Of a stretch of 64,000 bases of DNA, positions 44,547-54,374 are shown piece after piece. The notes under the pieces are model-generated. The model was given only the letters and a program-made list of their open reading frames with translations. It was not told the origin of the DNA and searched no databases. The position numbers and the translations under genes are program-made. This DNA comes from Mycolicibacterium sp. TY81. GTDB taxonomy: Bacteria; Actinomycetota; Actinomycetes; Mycobacteriales; Mycobacteriaceae. The DNA is taken from assembly GCF_018326285.1 (NCBI RefSeq), contig NZ_AP023362.1, positions 2,294,001 through 2,358,000 of the forward strand. Direction: 5' to 3'. Position 1 is the stretch's first letter; each line of letters opens with the position of its first letter.

Positions 44547-45102
44547 ATGACCAGTGTCCTGTCCCGATCCGAACTCGCAGCGGCCGAACCCGCCGCGCCC
44601 TACGACCTCGACGACCGGTACCGCGCCGGGGCCGGCCCCGTCCTGCTGACCGGCGTGCAGGCCATCGCCCGCATGATGGTCGAGCAGCATGTCCGTGACC
44701 TCCGCGCCGGCCGCCGCGTCGCGACCTTCGTCTCCGGTTACCAGGGCAGCCCGCTCGGCGGCGTCGACAAGATGCTGCTGGGCATGCCGAACGTGCTGAC
44801 CGAGCACGACGTCGTCTTCACGCCCGGCTTCAACGAGGAGCTCGCCGCCACCTCGGTCTGGGGCAGCCAGACCGACCTTCCCGCCGGGAAAGCCACCCAC
44901 GACGGGGTCATCGGCGTCTGGTACGGCAAGGGACCCGGCGTCGACCGCGCGACGGACGCGCTGCGCCACGCCAACATGTACGGCGTCAATCCCCGCGGCG
45001 GCGTGCTGCTGCTGGTCGGCGACGACCCGGCATCGAAATCGTCGACCGTGCCCGCCGTGAGCGAACGGTCGCTCGCGGCCCTCGGCATCCCGGTCCTTTT
45101 CC
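44547..45102 (+). pseudogene. Indolepyruvate ferredoxin oxidoreductase, 5' fragment interrupted by IS
   Basis: The first ~185 codons of an IorA-type alpha subunit: SVLSRSELAAAEPAAPYDLDDRYRAG, VATFVSGYQGSPLGGVDKMLLG, then AALGIPVLF, where an IS1096-like element enters. Past the junction the frame ends in IS sequence within 12 residues. GGAGG lies 6 bases before the ATG. The enzyme would decarboxylate an aryl pyruvate (indolepyruvate, from tryptophan) with ferredoxin. Splicing over the IS restores VLFPRNAEEIITMG. This is the 5' fragment of a 44547-50168 pseudogene. Confidence 0.93.
45095..45102. repeat. 8-bp target site duplication, left copy
   Basis: CCTTTTCC directly before the left end of the IS1096-like element; identical to 47361-47368. 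Confidence 0.95.
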
Positions 45103-45212
45103 GGCTCTTCACAGATGAGGGTGTAGAGGTGGTTGGCGCGTCGTTGCCGGGATAGAGGTCGAGGTCTCTCGAAAATGAGGGTTCCTACACTCCTCATCCG
45201 AAAGACCTCGAC

Positions 45213-46535
45213 GTGCCTGACGCTACCGGTCGGGCGGGCTTCGCCTGCGCTGACCTGACGACTTTCTGCCGCCTCGACGAACTTGGGCTGCAGGTGACCG
45301 GACAACGCCTTGAGCCCGGCCGTGCTGTGCTGGCGTGCCGGGTGACCGACGAGGACCGGTGGTGTCGTCGCTGCGGCGAAGAAGGCATCCCACGCGACAG
45401 CCTCACCCGTACTCTGGCCCATGAGCCGTTCGGGTGGCGCCCCACCACACTGCTGGTGACCATCCGTCGCTACCGGTGCGCCGGCTGCGCCCACGTGTGG
45501 CGACAAGACACCACCAGGATGGCCGAACCACGTGCCAAGCTGTCGCGGCGTGCTCTGCGGTGGGCGCTGGAAGCCATTGTCTGCCAGCATCTATCCGTGG
45601 CTCGCATCGCCGAAGCGCTCGCGGTGTCGTGGAACACCGCCAACAACGCGGTGCTGGCAGAAGGCCGACGGGTGCTGATCGCCGATCCGGCCCGTTTCGA
45701 CGGCGTGGCGGTGATCGGCGTCGATGAGCACGTCTGGCGGCACACCCGTCGCGGTGACAGGTACGTCACCGTCATCATCGATCTCACCCCTGTGCGTGAC
45801 GGGACCGGTCCGGCTCGGCTGCTCGACATGGTCGAGGGTCGCTCAAAAAAGGCGTTTCAGGACTGGTTGGCCGAGCGGCCGCAGGACTGGCGTGACGGCG
45901 TGGACGTTGTTGCTATGGATGGCTTCTCCGGGTTCAAGACCGCTACCGCCGAGGAACTGCCCGAGGCGGCGACGGTGATGGACCCTTTCCACGTGGTGCG
46001 CCTGGCTGGCAACGCCCTCGATGAGTGCCGCCGCCGGGTGCAGCTGGCGACATGTGGGCACCGCGGCCGCAAGTCCGACCCGCTCTACACCTGCCGACGC
46101 ACCCTGCACACCGGTGCCGATCTGCTCACCGACCGCCAGCGCACCCGGCTGGCCGCCTTGTTCGCCGCCGACGCCCACGCAGAAGTCGAGGCCACCTGGC
46201 AGATGTATCAGCGCACCGTGGCCGCGTATCGTGAACCCGACCGCACGAAAGGCCGCACGATGATGGCGGCGCTGATCACCACGCTGAGCACCGGCGTTCC
46301 CAAGCCGCTGACCGAACTGATCACCCTGGGACGGACCCTGAAGAAGCGTGCCGCCGACGTGCTGGCCTACTTCGACCGCCCCGGCACCTCCAACGGGCCC
46401 ACCGAAGCGATCAACGGCCGCCTCGAACACCTGCGCGGATCCGCGCTGGGCTTCCGCAACCTCACCAACTACATCGCCCGGTCACTGCTCGAGACCGGAG
46501 GCTTCCGAACTCAGCTCCTTGCACCTCGGCAGTGA
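45213..46535 (+). CDS. tnpA: ISL3-family transposase TnpA (IS1096-like)
   Basis: A 440-residue DDE transposase. It has an N-terminal zinc-ribbon region (CRLDELGLQ ... CRVTDEDRWCRRCGEEGI ... RRYRCAGCAHVWRQDT), a middle HTH (HLSVARIAEALAVSWNTANNAV), then the catalytic core GVDEHVWRHTRRGDRYVTVI, VVAMDGFSGF and GTSNGPTEAINGRLEHLRG, with the two Asp and the Glu visible. It is uninterrupted, so the element may still be active. It starts at GTG 45213, 110 bp from the left end. Confidence 0.93.
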   Translation: MPDATGRAGFACADLTTFCRLDELGLQVTGQRLEPGRAVLACRVTDEDRWCRRCGEEGIPRDSLTRTLAHEPFGWRPTTLLVTIRRYRCAGCAHVWRQDTTRMAEPRAKLSRRALRWALEAIVCQHLSVARIAEALAVSWNTANNAVLAEGRRVLIADPARFDGVAVIGVDEHVWRHTRRGDRYVTVIIDLTPVRDGTGPARLLDMVEGRSKKAFQDWLAERPQDWRDGVDVVAMDGFSGFKTATAEELPEAATVMDPFHVVRLAGNALDECRRRVQLATCGHRGRKSDPLYTCRRTLHTGADLLTDRQRTRLAALFAADAHAEVEATWQMYQRTVAAYREPDRTKGRTMMAALITTLSTGVPKPLTELITLGRTLKKRAADVLAYFDRPGTSNGPTEAINGRLEHLRGSALGFRNLTNYIARSLLETGGFRTQLLAPRQ

Positions 46536-46583
46536 AGAGTCCTCAACGCATATTCGACGCGGCCAGAGCGTCATTGGTCTCGG

Positions 46584-47297
46584 TCACCGAGAAACGATCA
46601 GGGGTGCCAGCCTCGGGGCAGCCAGTCGCGCATCTCCTGCGCACCCAGCCCCCATCGGTGTTGCCCGCGGGTCGTACCCGCCACGAACCCACGCAGCCAA
46701 TTCCTCATAGCCGCCCAAGCCACCACAATCCTCCGGCGGGCAGGCCATCTTGCCCGCCAGGCACACCGGAGCCGAAGGTGGATCATCGAGAACGTCTTCG
46801 ACCACCAGCACGTGCTCCCATCCGTCGCCGAAGTCGTAGTCATAGAACAACCGGTCGCCCTTACCGGAGACCACCTGATCCAGGCGCACACCGTCCTCGA
46901 CGAGACCGTCGTCGCCTTCGCTGAGATCAAATCTGGTGACGAAGTAGGCACGGGTACGCCGGTCCGCCCCGACACCGAACTTATGCAGATGACCGTCCTG
47001 CCAGCCCATCGCAACCTGCAGCACGTCATGCAGCTCATCGAGCACGAGGTCACCCGGCAGGACCAGACGACGCCAGATCGGCGGCTTGGCGTACATCAGG
47101 TCGACCCGCACCCGGAAACCCCGCACACGCTCCGGCACAGCTCCCACCTCGGGTGTCGGTTCATCGAACACTCCCGCGAACAAATCCCGGCCAGCATCGG
47201 CCATCAGCTGTTGCAGCATCGACAGGTCCACACCACCCCCGGACACCGCGCTCTTCCTCTTACTCTTCCGCTTCTCCTCCGGCACACACCCAGCCAA
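46584..47297 (-). CDS. tnpR: IS1096-type passenger protein TnpR (pRiA4b ORF-3 family)
   Basis: A 237-residue protein of the PRiA4_ORF3 family carried as a passenger by IS1096-type elements. Motifs are YAKPPIWRRLVLPGDLVLDELHDVLQVAMGWQDGHLHKF, FYDYDFGDGWEHVLVVEDVL and CLAGKMACPPEDCGGLGGYEE. The Lys/Arg-rich start (PEEKRKSKRKS) is unusual and the proposed TTG start (47297) is uncertain. Despite the historic name TnpR it is not a serine resolvase, and its function is not established. It reads toward the transposase stop. Confidence 0.85.
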   Translation of the reverse strand: MAGCVPEEKRKSKRKSAVSGGGVDLSMLQQLMADAGRDLFAGVFDEPTPEVGAVPERVRGFRVRVDLMYAKPPIWRRLVLPGDLVLDELHDVLQVAMGWQDGHLHKFGVGADRRTRAYFVTRFDLSEGDDGLVEDGVRLDQVVSGKGDRLFYDYDFGDGWEHVLVVEDVLDDPPSAPVCLAGKMACPPEDCGGLGGYEELAAWVRGGYDPRATPMGAGCAGDARLAAPRLAPLIVSR

Positions 47298-47360
47298 CCA
47301 GACACCCCAATCACAGGCCGACAGCAGCTGACCGTTCTACACCCTCAATCATGAAGAGCC

Positions 47361-47368
47361 CCTTTTCC
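47361..47368. repeat. 8-bp target site duplication, right copy
   Basis: CCTTTTCC directly after the right end of the IS; identical to 45095-45102. The coding frame resumes here (CTT TTC CCG CGC) and continues the broken oxidoreductase. Confidence 0.95.
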
Positions 47369-50168
47369 CGCGCAACGCCGAAGAGATCATCACCATGGGC
47401 ATGCAGGGTGTCGCGCTGTCGCGCGCATCGGGCTGCGTCGTGGCGATGAAGATCGTCGCCGACGTGGCCGACGGCGCCTGGACGGTCGACGCCGATGTCG
47501 CCGACATCACCATCACCGCACCTGAAATCCTCTGGGACGGAAAGCCGTTCACCTACGTCCAGCGACCGATGGCCGCACCGGCCGACAGCCTCATCGCCGA
47601 GGCCGACCTCTACGGTCCGCGCTGGGCGACCGTCCGCGCGTTCGGGGACATCAACCAGCTCGACGTCCTCGAGGTGGATCCGGTGCGTGCAAAGGTCGGC
47701 ATCGCCGCCACCGGTACCACCTTCGACGCCGTCCGGCAGGCGCTGCTCGATCTCGGCGTCGACGACGCGGCACTGCACCGCGCGGGAATCCGCCTGCTGC
47801 GCATCGGGATGCCGTACCCCGTCGGGCAGGAGTCCGTCCGGGCGTTCGCGCGCGGTCTCGAGCAGGTGATCGTCGTCGAGGACAAGACGGCGTTCGTCGA
47901 AACCCAGGTCCGTGAAATCCTGTACGGCACCGCCGATGCCCCGCAGATCGTCGGCAAGCACGATGCCGCCGGTATGCCGCTGTTCCCGCTCGGTGGTGAG
48001 CTGACCGCCGCCCGCCTGCTCGCGCCGCTGCGCCGGGTGCTGCGCGATCACGTCGAGCTCAAGCGCACCCCTCCCCCGCCACTGTCACTGGAAGTGTTGT
48101 CCGCCAAGCGAACCGCCTACTTCTGCAGCGGCTGCCCGCACAACCGTTCCACCGCAATCCCGGAGGGCTCCATCGGCGGCGGTGGCATCGGCTGCCACAC
48201 CCTGGTCACCATGTCCGGCCGCAGTGACAGCGCCGTGGTGGGTCTGACGCAGATGGGTGGCGAGGGCAGCCAGTGGATCGGGCAGGCACCGTTCACCGAC
48301 GTGCCGCACCTGTTCCAGAACGTCGGCGACGGCACGTTCTTCCACTCGGGTCAGCTCGCGGTGCAGGCCTGCATCGCCGCCGGAGTCAACATCACCTACA
48401 AGCTGCTCTACAACGAAGTGGTCGCCATGACCGGCGCACAGGACTGTTGTGGCACCGCGACCGCCTCGATGAGGCGCAGAAGGTGCTGCGAGAGATCCCG
48501 GGTGTGACCGTGCTCATCTACGACCAGCACTGCGCTGCCGACGCGCGCCGTCAGCGCAAGCGCGGCACGCTGCCCACCCGCAACACGCGCGTGGTGATCA
48601 ACGAAGCGGTGTGCGAGGGCTGCGGCGACTGCGGCACCAAGTCGAACTGCCTGTCCGTACAGCCGGTCGACACCGAATTCGGCCGCAAGACCCGCATCGA
48701 CCAGACGTCGTGCAACACCGACTACACGTGCCTCGACGGCGACTGCCCGTCGTTCGTCACGGTCGAGCTGACCCCGGAGAAGAAGGGCCGCAAGACATCC
48801 CGGCGCAAGGCGCCGGAACCGCCGCGGGTCGCCGACCCGGGGTTCGGTGTGCCGACCGGCACGCAGAACGTCCTGCTCGCCGGCATCGGTGGCACCGGCA
48901 TCGTCACGGTGAACCAGGTGCTGGCGACCGCCGCCCTGCGCGCGGGCTACGAGGTGGAGAGCCTCGACCAGATCGGCCTGAGTCAGAAGGCCGGCCCGGT
49001 GGTGTCGCACCTGCGGTTCTCGACCGCCGCCCTCGAGCCGTCCAACCGGCTCACCTCGGGCAGTGCCGACTGCATCATCGCCATCGACCTGCTCACCGCG
49101 ACCGACAACCGGAACCTGGCCTACGGCAGTGCCGAACGCACCATCGCGGTCGCCTCGACGAGCCAGACCCCGACCGGCGACATGGTGTACGACAAGTCCG
49201 TCGCCTACCCGGAGACCCAGTCGTTGCTCGACCGGCTGACCGGCGTCACCCGCACGCTGACGCACTTCGACGCGCTGGCCGCGGCACAGGCCCTGTTCGG
49301 CAACACCGCAGCGGCCAACTTCCTGGTCGTGGGCGCCGCCTTCCAGAACGGCGGCCTGCGCCTGCCCGCGGCGAGCATCGAAGAGGCCATCGGCATCAAC
49401 GGTGTCGCGGTCGCTGCCAATGTGGCGGCGTTCCGCTGGGGCCGCGTTGCCGTGGCCGATCCGGCCGCGTTCGCCGCCGCCGTCGAGGCCGCCCGGCCCA
49501 AGGCCCGGCCCGCGGTGGCCAGCCCGGAGCTGCTGGCCAGCACCACGTTCGGCGGCGAGGTTCGGCGGCTGGTCGAACTGCGTGCCGGTGAACTGGTCCG
49601 CTACCAGAACACGAAGGTCGCGCGGCGGTACGTCGAAACGGTGCAGGCCGTGTGGCAGCTGGAGCGCACCATCACCGACAACACCGCCTTCAGCGAGGCC
49701 GTCGCCCGCGGGCTGCACAAGTTCACGGCCTACAAGGACGAATACGAGGTCGCCCGGCTGCTGGTCGACCCGGCGTTCCTGGCCGATGTGCAGGCGCAGG
49801 TGCCCGGTGGGGAGAACCTCACCTACAAACTGCACCCGCCCGTCCTGCGCGCCATGGGCCGCACGAAGAAGGTCGGCTTCGGACCGAAATCGCATGTGGC
49901 ACTGAAGATGCTGACCAAGGCCAAGGTGCTGCGCGGCACCAAGCTGGACCCGTTCGGCTACGCGCACGTGCGAAAAGTGGAGCGGCAGTTGCTGTCTCAC
50001 TACACGGCCATGGTGTTGCGCCTCGCCGCCGAATTGACTGTCGACAACTACGCCACGGCTGTCGAGGCAGCTGGACTGCCCGACATCGTCCGCGGTTACG
50101 AGGACATCAAACTCGGCAACGTCGAGCTGTACTGGGCACGCCTGCGCGAGCTCGGCATCCCGGCCTGA
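47361..50168 (+). pseudogene. Indolepyruvate ferredoxin oxidoreductase, 3' part with internal deletion/frameshift
   Basis: It continues the interrupted gene in frame (FPRNAEEIITMGMQGVALSR). The thiamine-diphosphate region is present (FCSGCPHNRST, then IGCHTLVTMSGRSDSAVVGLTQMGGEG). At ~48445 the frame breaks: NEVVAMTGAQD is followed out of frame by LLWHRDRLDEAQKVLREIPGVTVLIYDQ; intact family members have roughly 40-60 more residues here. The 3' half keeps the [4Fe-4S] Cys cluster (CEGCGDC ... CLSVQP ... CLDGDCPSF) and gamma-subunit-like region (LLAGIGGTGIVTVNQVLAT). So even without the IS the gene would be broken. Confidence 0.92.
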
Positions 50169-50254
50169 CCGGCCCCACCCCAGCTGTCCTGCCGTGACAC
50201 CCGCGGCAGCGTCAACCATGCCGCCGAACATGCGGCACCAGAAAGGAATCCGTA

Positions 50255-51340
50255 GTGACAGTAGTGTCCAACTCGCCGGTATCCACCCCCGCCGGAGTCT
50301 TCGGTCGTTCGCACAAGCTGAGCTCCCGTAGCCACGAGCAGGTCGTGTTCTGCGAGGACGCCGAATCCGGTCTCAAGGCCATCATCGCGATCCACTCGAC
50401 GGCGCTGGGCCCGGCCCTCGGCGGCTGCCGCATGTACCCGTACGCCGACGAATTCGAGGCACTCGAGGACGTGCTGCGGCTGTCGTGGGGCATGACGTAC
50501 AAGGCCGCGGCGGCCGGGGTGAACCTGGGCGGCGGCAAGTCCGTGATCATCGGCGATCCCACCAGCGACAAGAGCGAAGCACTGTTCGCGGCGTTCGCGC
50601 GCTACGTCAACACCCTGGGCGGACGCTACGTCACCGCCGGTGACGTCGGCACCAACACCGACGATCTCGACATCATGGGCAAGTACACGTCGCACGTCAC
50701 CGGCCGCAGCGCCGGGGCCGGCGGCTCGGGTGACAGCGCGCGCCTCACCGCGCTGGGCGTGTTCAACGCCATGCGCGCCGGCGCCGAATCTGTCTGGGGC
50801 GCAGCGACGTTGGCCGGCCGGACCGTCGGCGTCGAGGGCGTCGGCAAGGTCGGCCGGGAACTCATCGCACTGCTGCTCGCGGATGGCGCGGACGTGTACG
50901 CCACCGACGTGAACGCCGCTGCGCTGCTGCGCCTGTCGAATGACCACCCGTCGGTGCGCCTTCTCAATTCGGTCGCCGACGCCCCGGTCGATGTCTATGC
51001 TCCGTGTGCCCTCGGGTCTACTCTGACGCCTATGAGCGCTGACACCATCGAGGCGAAGCTGATTTGCGGTGCCGCAAACAACCAGCTCGCGACGCCGGAC
51101 GTCGAGCTGTTGCTCGGCCGCCGCGGGATCACCTGGGTACCTGACTACGTCGCCAACGCCGGCGGCCTCATTCAGGTGGCCGGTGAACTGCACGGCGCGG
51201 ACCGCACCGCCGTCGAGGGCGACGTGACCCGGATCTACGACCGCTGCCGCGACATCATCGCCACCGCGCGCGAGACGGGCATCAGCATCGGCGCCGCCGC
51301 GAACCTGTTCGCCGAACAGCGGCTCGACGGAGCCATCTGA
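50255..51340 (+). CDS. Glu/Leu/Phe/Val dehydrogenase family protein (probable valine/leucine-type)
   Basis: A 361-residue NAD-dependent amino acid dehydrogenase: GPALGGCRMYPYADEFEALEDVL, the catalytic lysine in VNLGGGKSVIIGDP (near 95), TAGDVGTNTDDLD, the dinucleotide-binding GVEGVGKVGRELIALL and DVYAPCALGS. It oxidatively deaminates an amino acid to its 2-oxoacid. It is followed by an amino acid permease and preceded by the broken oxidoreductase and an Lrp regulator, so it belongs to an amino acid degradation locus. Substrate (Val, Leu or Phe) is not decided by sequence. GAAAGGA precedes the GTG start, and its stop TGA shares a base with the next ATG. Confidence 0.9.
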   Translation: MTVVSNSPVSTPAGVFGRSHKLSSRSHEQVVFCEDAESGLKAIIAIHSTALGPALGGCRMYPYADEFEALEDVLRLSWGMTYKAAAAGVNLGGGKSVIIGDPTSDKSEALFAAFARYVNTLGGRYVTAGDVGTNTDDLDIMGKYTSHVTGRSAGAGGSGDSARLTALGVFNAMRAGAESVWGAATLAGRTVGVEGVGKVGRELIALLLADGADVYATDVNAAALLRLSNDHPSVRLLNSVADAPVDVYAPCALGSTLTPMSADTIEAKLICGAANNQLATPDVELLLGRRGITWVPDYVANAGGLIQVAGELHGADRTAVEGDVTRIYDRCRDIIATARETGISIGAAANLFAEQRLDGAI

Positions 51341-52842
51341 TGGGCGCCGGCGGCGGGCTTTTCCGCACCAAGTCGGTCGAGCAGTCGATCCGGGACACCG
51401 ATGAGCCCGACTCGAAGCTCCGCAAAGATCTGACGGCAAGGGATCTCACTGTTTTCGGCGTGGCCGTCGTCATCGGCGCCGGCATCTTCACCCTTACCGC
51501 TCAGACCGCGGGCAACATGGCGGGGCCGGCCGTGTCGGTCGCCTTCGTCATCGCGGCGATCACATGCGGGCTCACCGCGCTGTGCTACGCCGAGTTCGCC
51601 TCGACTGTGCCCGTCGCCGGCAGCGCCTACACCTACGCCTACGCCACCTTCGGTGAGCTGGTCGCGTGGATCATCGGTTGGGATCTGATCCTCGAGTTCG
51701 CGCTCGCGGTGTCCGTTGTCGCCAAAGGCTGGTCGCAGTATCTCGGCCACGTCCTCGGTGGGACGGTGTCACCGGTGGTGCACCTGGGGTCGGTCAAGTT
51801 CGACTGGGGTGCGCTGGTGATCATCGCCATCGTCGGTGTGCTGCTGGCGACCGGAACGAAGCTGTCGTCGCGGGTTTCGGCCGTCGCCGTGGCGATCAAG
51901 CTGTCCGTGATCGTGCTGATCCTCGTTGTCGGTGCCACCTACTTCAAGGCCTCGAACCTCACCCCCTTCATCCCGGCGGCGCAGCCCTCGGCGAAGGCGG
52001 ACGGCGTACACCAGTCCATGCTGGCCTGGCTCACCGGAACCGGCGGCACGAGCTTCGGGTGGCTGGGTCTGCTGACCGCGGCCAGCATCGCGTTCTTCGC
52101 GTTCATCGGCTTCGACGTGGTCGCCACCGCGGCGGAAGAGACCCGCAACCCGCAGCGCGACGTCCCGCGCGGCATCTTCGGCGCGCTGGCCATCGTCACC
52201 GTCTGCTACGTCGCGGTGTCGTTCGTGCTCACCGGCATGGTGCCGTACACCGAACTGCAGGGAGAAAATGCCACCCTCGCAACGGCATTCGCCCTCCACG
52301 GTGACACCTGGGCCAAGAACATCATCTCCATCGGCGCATTGGCGGGCCTGTCGACCGTCGTCATGGTGATGTTCCTCGGCCAGACCCGCGTCCTGTTCGC
52401 CATGTCCCGCGACGGCCTGCTCCCCAAGCGGCTTTCGCACACCGGCAAGCACGGCACCCCGGTGCGATTGACGGTCATCGTGGGCGTGGTGTGCGCGGTG
52501 CTGGCGGCGTTCGTGGACTTCGGCACCCTCGCGGGCATGGTCAACATCGGCACGCTCGTCGCCTTCATCCTCGTGGCGATCGGAGTGCCGATCCTGCGCC
52601 GCACACGGCCCGATCTCAAACGCGGCTTCCGGGTGCCTCTCGTGCCGCTCGTCCCGATCCTGGCTGCGCTGTCGTGCCTATGGCTGATGATCAACCTCGA
52701 GGTCGAGACCTGGCTTCGGTTCGTCGTGTGGATGGCCGTCGGCGTCGCGCTGTACTTCGTCTACGGCAGGTCGCACTCGAAGCTCGCGCAGCGGAAGGCC
52801 GAGGCGCACAAGCACCTCAACGTCACTCAGATCGCGGCGTGA
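51340..52842 (+). CDS. APC-superfamily amino acid permease
   Basis: A 500-residue amino acid transporter with about 12 membrane segments. Family features are LTARDLTVFGVAVVIGAGIFTLTAQTAGNMAGPA, CGLTALCYAEFASTVPVAGSAYTYAYATFGELVAWIIGWDL, FFAFIGFDVVATAAEETRNPQRDVPRGI and TRVLFAMSRDGLLPK. It is the cationic-amino-acid-transporter-like (CAT/YhdG) type. The ATG overlaps the dehydrogenase stop (TGATG), so the two are translated together; import and deamination of the same amino acid is the natural reading. The last ~40 residues are cytoplasmic. Confidence 0.9.
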   Translation: MGAGGGLFRTKSVEQSIRDTDEPDSKLRKDLTARDLTVFGVAVVIGAGIFTLTAQTAGNMAGPAVSVAFVIAAITCGLTALCYAEFASTVPVAGSAYTYAYATFGELVAWIIGWDLILEFALAVSVVAKGWSQYLGHVLGGTVSPVVHLGSVKFDWGALVIIAIVGVLLATGTKLSSRVSAVAVAIKLSVIVLILVVGATYFKASNLTPFIPAAQPSAKADGVHQSMLAWLTGTGGTSFGWLGLLTAASIAFFAFIGFDVVATAAEETRNPQRDVPRGIFGALAIVTVCYVAVSFVLTGMVPYTELQGENATLATAFALHGDTWAKNIISIGALAGLSTVVMVMFLGQTRVLFAMSRDGLLPKRLSHTGKHGTPVRLTVIVGVVCAVLAAFVDFGTLAGMVNIGTLVAFILVAIGVPILRRTRPDLKRGFRVPLVPLVPILAALSCLWLMINLEVETWLRFVVWMAVGVALYFVYGRSHSKLAQRKAEAHKHLNVTQIAA

Positions 52843-52845
52843 CCC

Positions 52846-53373
52846 TCAGCCGCAGGTAACGCGAATCTCGAAGGGCTTGGTCACCATCACGGGCGGTAGC
52901 GCTGCCGTCACCCCGGTAGCGCTACCGCTGATGACGTAGGTGTCGCCGTCCTTGGACGCCGTGGCCTCGCCGCCCGACACGCCCTGCTGATAGCCGAGAA
53001 TGACGCCGTTGACGTTGCCCAGGATCACCGAGTGCACCGTGGCGGCGTCCGGTGTCAGCACCACCGCCACTCCCGAGGCCTTCTGACCGATGGCGATGTT
53101 GAAGTTTCCGACGGCGTTGGTACAGACCACATTGCCCGTGATGTTCTGACGCACCCCGTCGACGGTCACCTCGGCCTGGCCGGGCGGCGGATTGCCGGTC
53201 GGCGGTTGGGTGGGCGAGGCCGTCGTTGACGATGCCGGCGATGACGTGGACTTGGTGGTGGTGGTGCTGCTGCTCGAGCTCGTCGTCTCCGACGGCGGTT
53301 TCTCGCCACTGCAGCCGGCGATCCCCACGACAACCGCCATGCTGACCGCACCGATCGCAACCTGTCGCCTCAT
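52846..53373 (-). CDS. LpqH-family (19-kDa antigen-like) lipoprotein
   Basis: A 175-residue lipoprotein of the mycobacterial LpqH family. The signal ends at lipobox VVGIAGC (Cys21). A Ser/Thr/Pro-rich linker follows ([20 protein letters not shown], ~30-60), a likely O-glycosylation region. The conserved domain has [29 protein letters not shown] with one disulfide pair and a C-terminal Cys in FEIRVTCG. It is exposed on the envelope; family members are TLR2 ligands. It ends 3 bp after the permease stop (convergent). Confidence 0.92.
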   Translation of the reverse strand: MRRQVAIGAVSMAVVVGIAGCSGEKPPSETTSSSSSTTTTKSTSSPASSTTASPTQPPTGNPPPGQAEVTVDGVRQNITGNVVCTNAVGNFNIAIGQKASGVAVVLTPDAATVHSVILGNVNGVILGYQQGVSGGEATASKDGDTYVISGSATGVTAALPPVMVTKPFEIRVTCG

Positions 53374-53493
53374 GGCACCCCTCGTGTTGTCGTCGCCAAT
53401 TCCGATTCACCACATCTACGCCGTTGAACCGGTCGCCGCATTTCTTTTCTGAGATGCGACGACCGGCTCGTTCCGGTGGCTACGGCAACCTGC

Positions 53494-53766
53494 CTACATC
53501 GGCATGAAATTGCCGAACCACCAGAAGCCCCAACGCTCGATGGCCGGGCTCCACACCACGGACGCACCCGGAGCCCACCACGGCGGGTTCGGTTGGACCG
53601 GCGCCCAGGGCGGCGGAATCGCCGGGGGCACATTCGGTTCGGCGCTCGCGACGCCGCTTCCCAGGGTGCTCGGCGACACTGTCGCGATTCCGCCGGCCAC
53701 GCCGAACAAGCCGGCCGCCAGACTGCCGGCGACGGTGGCTGCTGCTGCCAGTTGTTTGATGGTCAT
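53494..53766 (-). CDS. Small secreted Trp/Pro-rich protein
   Basis: A 90-residue secreted protein. The signal peptide (QLAAAATVAGSLAAGLFGVAGGIATVSP ... ASA) precedes EPNVPPAIPPPWAPVQPNPPWWAPG, a Pro/Trp repeat, and the mature protein is only ~45 residues with seven Trp. The C-terminus is RWGFWWFGNFMPM. Similar short exported peptides occur in mycobacteria, function unknown. There are no cysteines. Start ATG 53766. Confidence 0.65.
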   Translation of the reverse strand: MTIKQLAAAATVAGSLAAGLFGVAGGIATVSPSTLGSGVASAEPNVPPAIPPPWAPVQPNPPWWAPGASVVWSPAIERWGFWWFGNFMPM

Positions 53767-53930
53767 TGTCTCGTCCTTGCCTCGACTGCATGGCCTCATG
53801 CGTCAAGGTCCGCGACGGATGCGACATCGCATTCCTACCTGGCGAGCGTGCCCGACCCCCGAACGAGCGGACCTGGCGCCGTAGGCAATTGGTGAATACC
53901 CCACGGCGCCAGCGGTAAACGGGCCTGCGG

Positions 53931-54368
53931 TCAGTCGAGGCAGAACTCGTTGCCCTCCACGTCCTGCATGACGATGCACGACTCGTTGATGTCGTCGGCG
54001 GGAAGCAATCGCACGCGGACCGCACCGAGCGCGACCAGCCGTTCGCACTCCGCCTCGAGCGCCGCCAGTCGTTCGTCCCCGGACAGACCGGTGGCCACGT
54101 GCACATCCAGATGCACGCGGTTCTTCACCGTCTTCCCTTCGGGAACGCGCTGGAAGAACAGGCGCGGGCCGACGCCTTCGGGATCGACGCACGCGAACTT
54201 CGAACCTCGATGTTCGGGTGGCAGTGCACGGTCGAAGTCGTCCCACGATGCGAATCCTGGCGGTGGCGGTGGTACGACGTATCCCAGCACGTCGCACCAG
54301 AACCGCGCCACGCGCTCGGGTACCGCGCAGTCGAAGGTGACCTGAAACTTCTTGACGTCAGCCATCAT
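53931..54368 (-). CDS. VOC-family (glyoxalase-like) protein
   Basis: A 145-residue vicinal-oxygen-chelate fold protein: FQVTFDCAVPERVARFWCDVLGYVV at the start, then KFACVDPEGVGPRLFFQRVPEGK, RVHLDVHVATG and the closing SCIVMQDVEGNEFCLD. Metal ligands are probably His/Glu in these strands. Members are glyoxalases, dioxygenases or resistance proteins; this one belongs to the actinobacterial glyoxalase-like group with unknown substrate. It ends close to the following SDR gene (6 bp), so they may be co-transcribed. Confidence 0.85.
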   Translation of the reverse strand: MMADVKKFQVTFDCAVPERVARFWCDVLGYVVPPPPPGFASWDDFDRALPPEHRGSKFACVDPEGVGPRLFFQRVPEGKTVKNRVHLDVHVATGLSGDERLAALEAECERLVALGAVRVRLLPADDINESCIVMQDVEGNEFCLD

Positions 54369-54374
54369 TCGCCC

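Larger units (their letters stand above)
45103..47360 (+). mobile_element. IS1096-like insertion sequence (ISL3 family)
   Basis: 2258 bp with inverted ends GGCTCTTCA-N6-AGGGTGTAGA (45103-45127) and its reverse at 47336-47360, flanked by an identical 8-bp repeat CCTTTTCC on both sides. It holds a transposase (tnpA) and an opposite-strand passenger gene (tnpR). Size, 8-bp duplication and gene pair match IS1096 of M. smegmatis. The perfect duplication points to a recent insertion. Confidence 0.95.

Noticed and set aside
48408..50231. 607-residue open frame on the minus strand
   Set aside because: Shadow of the oxidoreductase 3' part; the plus frame has clear family motifs.
50096..51439. 447-residue minus-strand frame
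   Set aside because: Shadow of the amino acid dehydrogenase.
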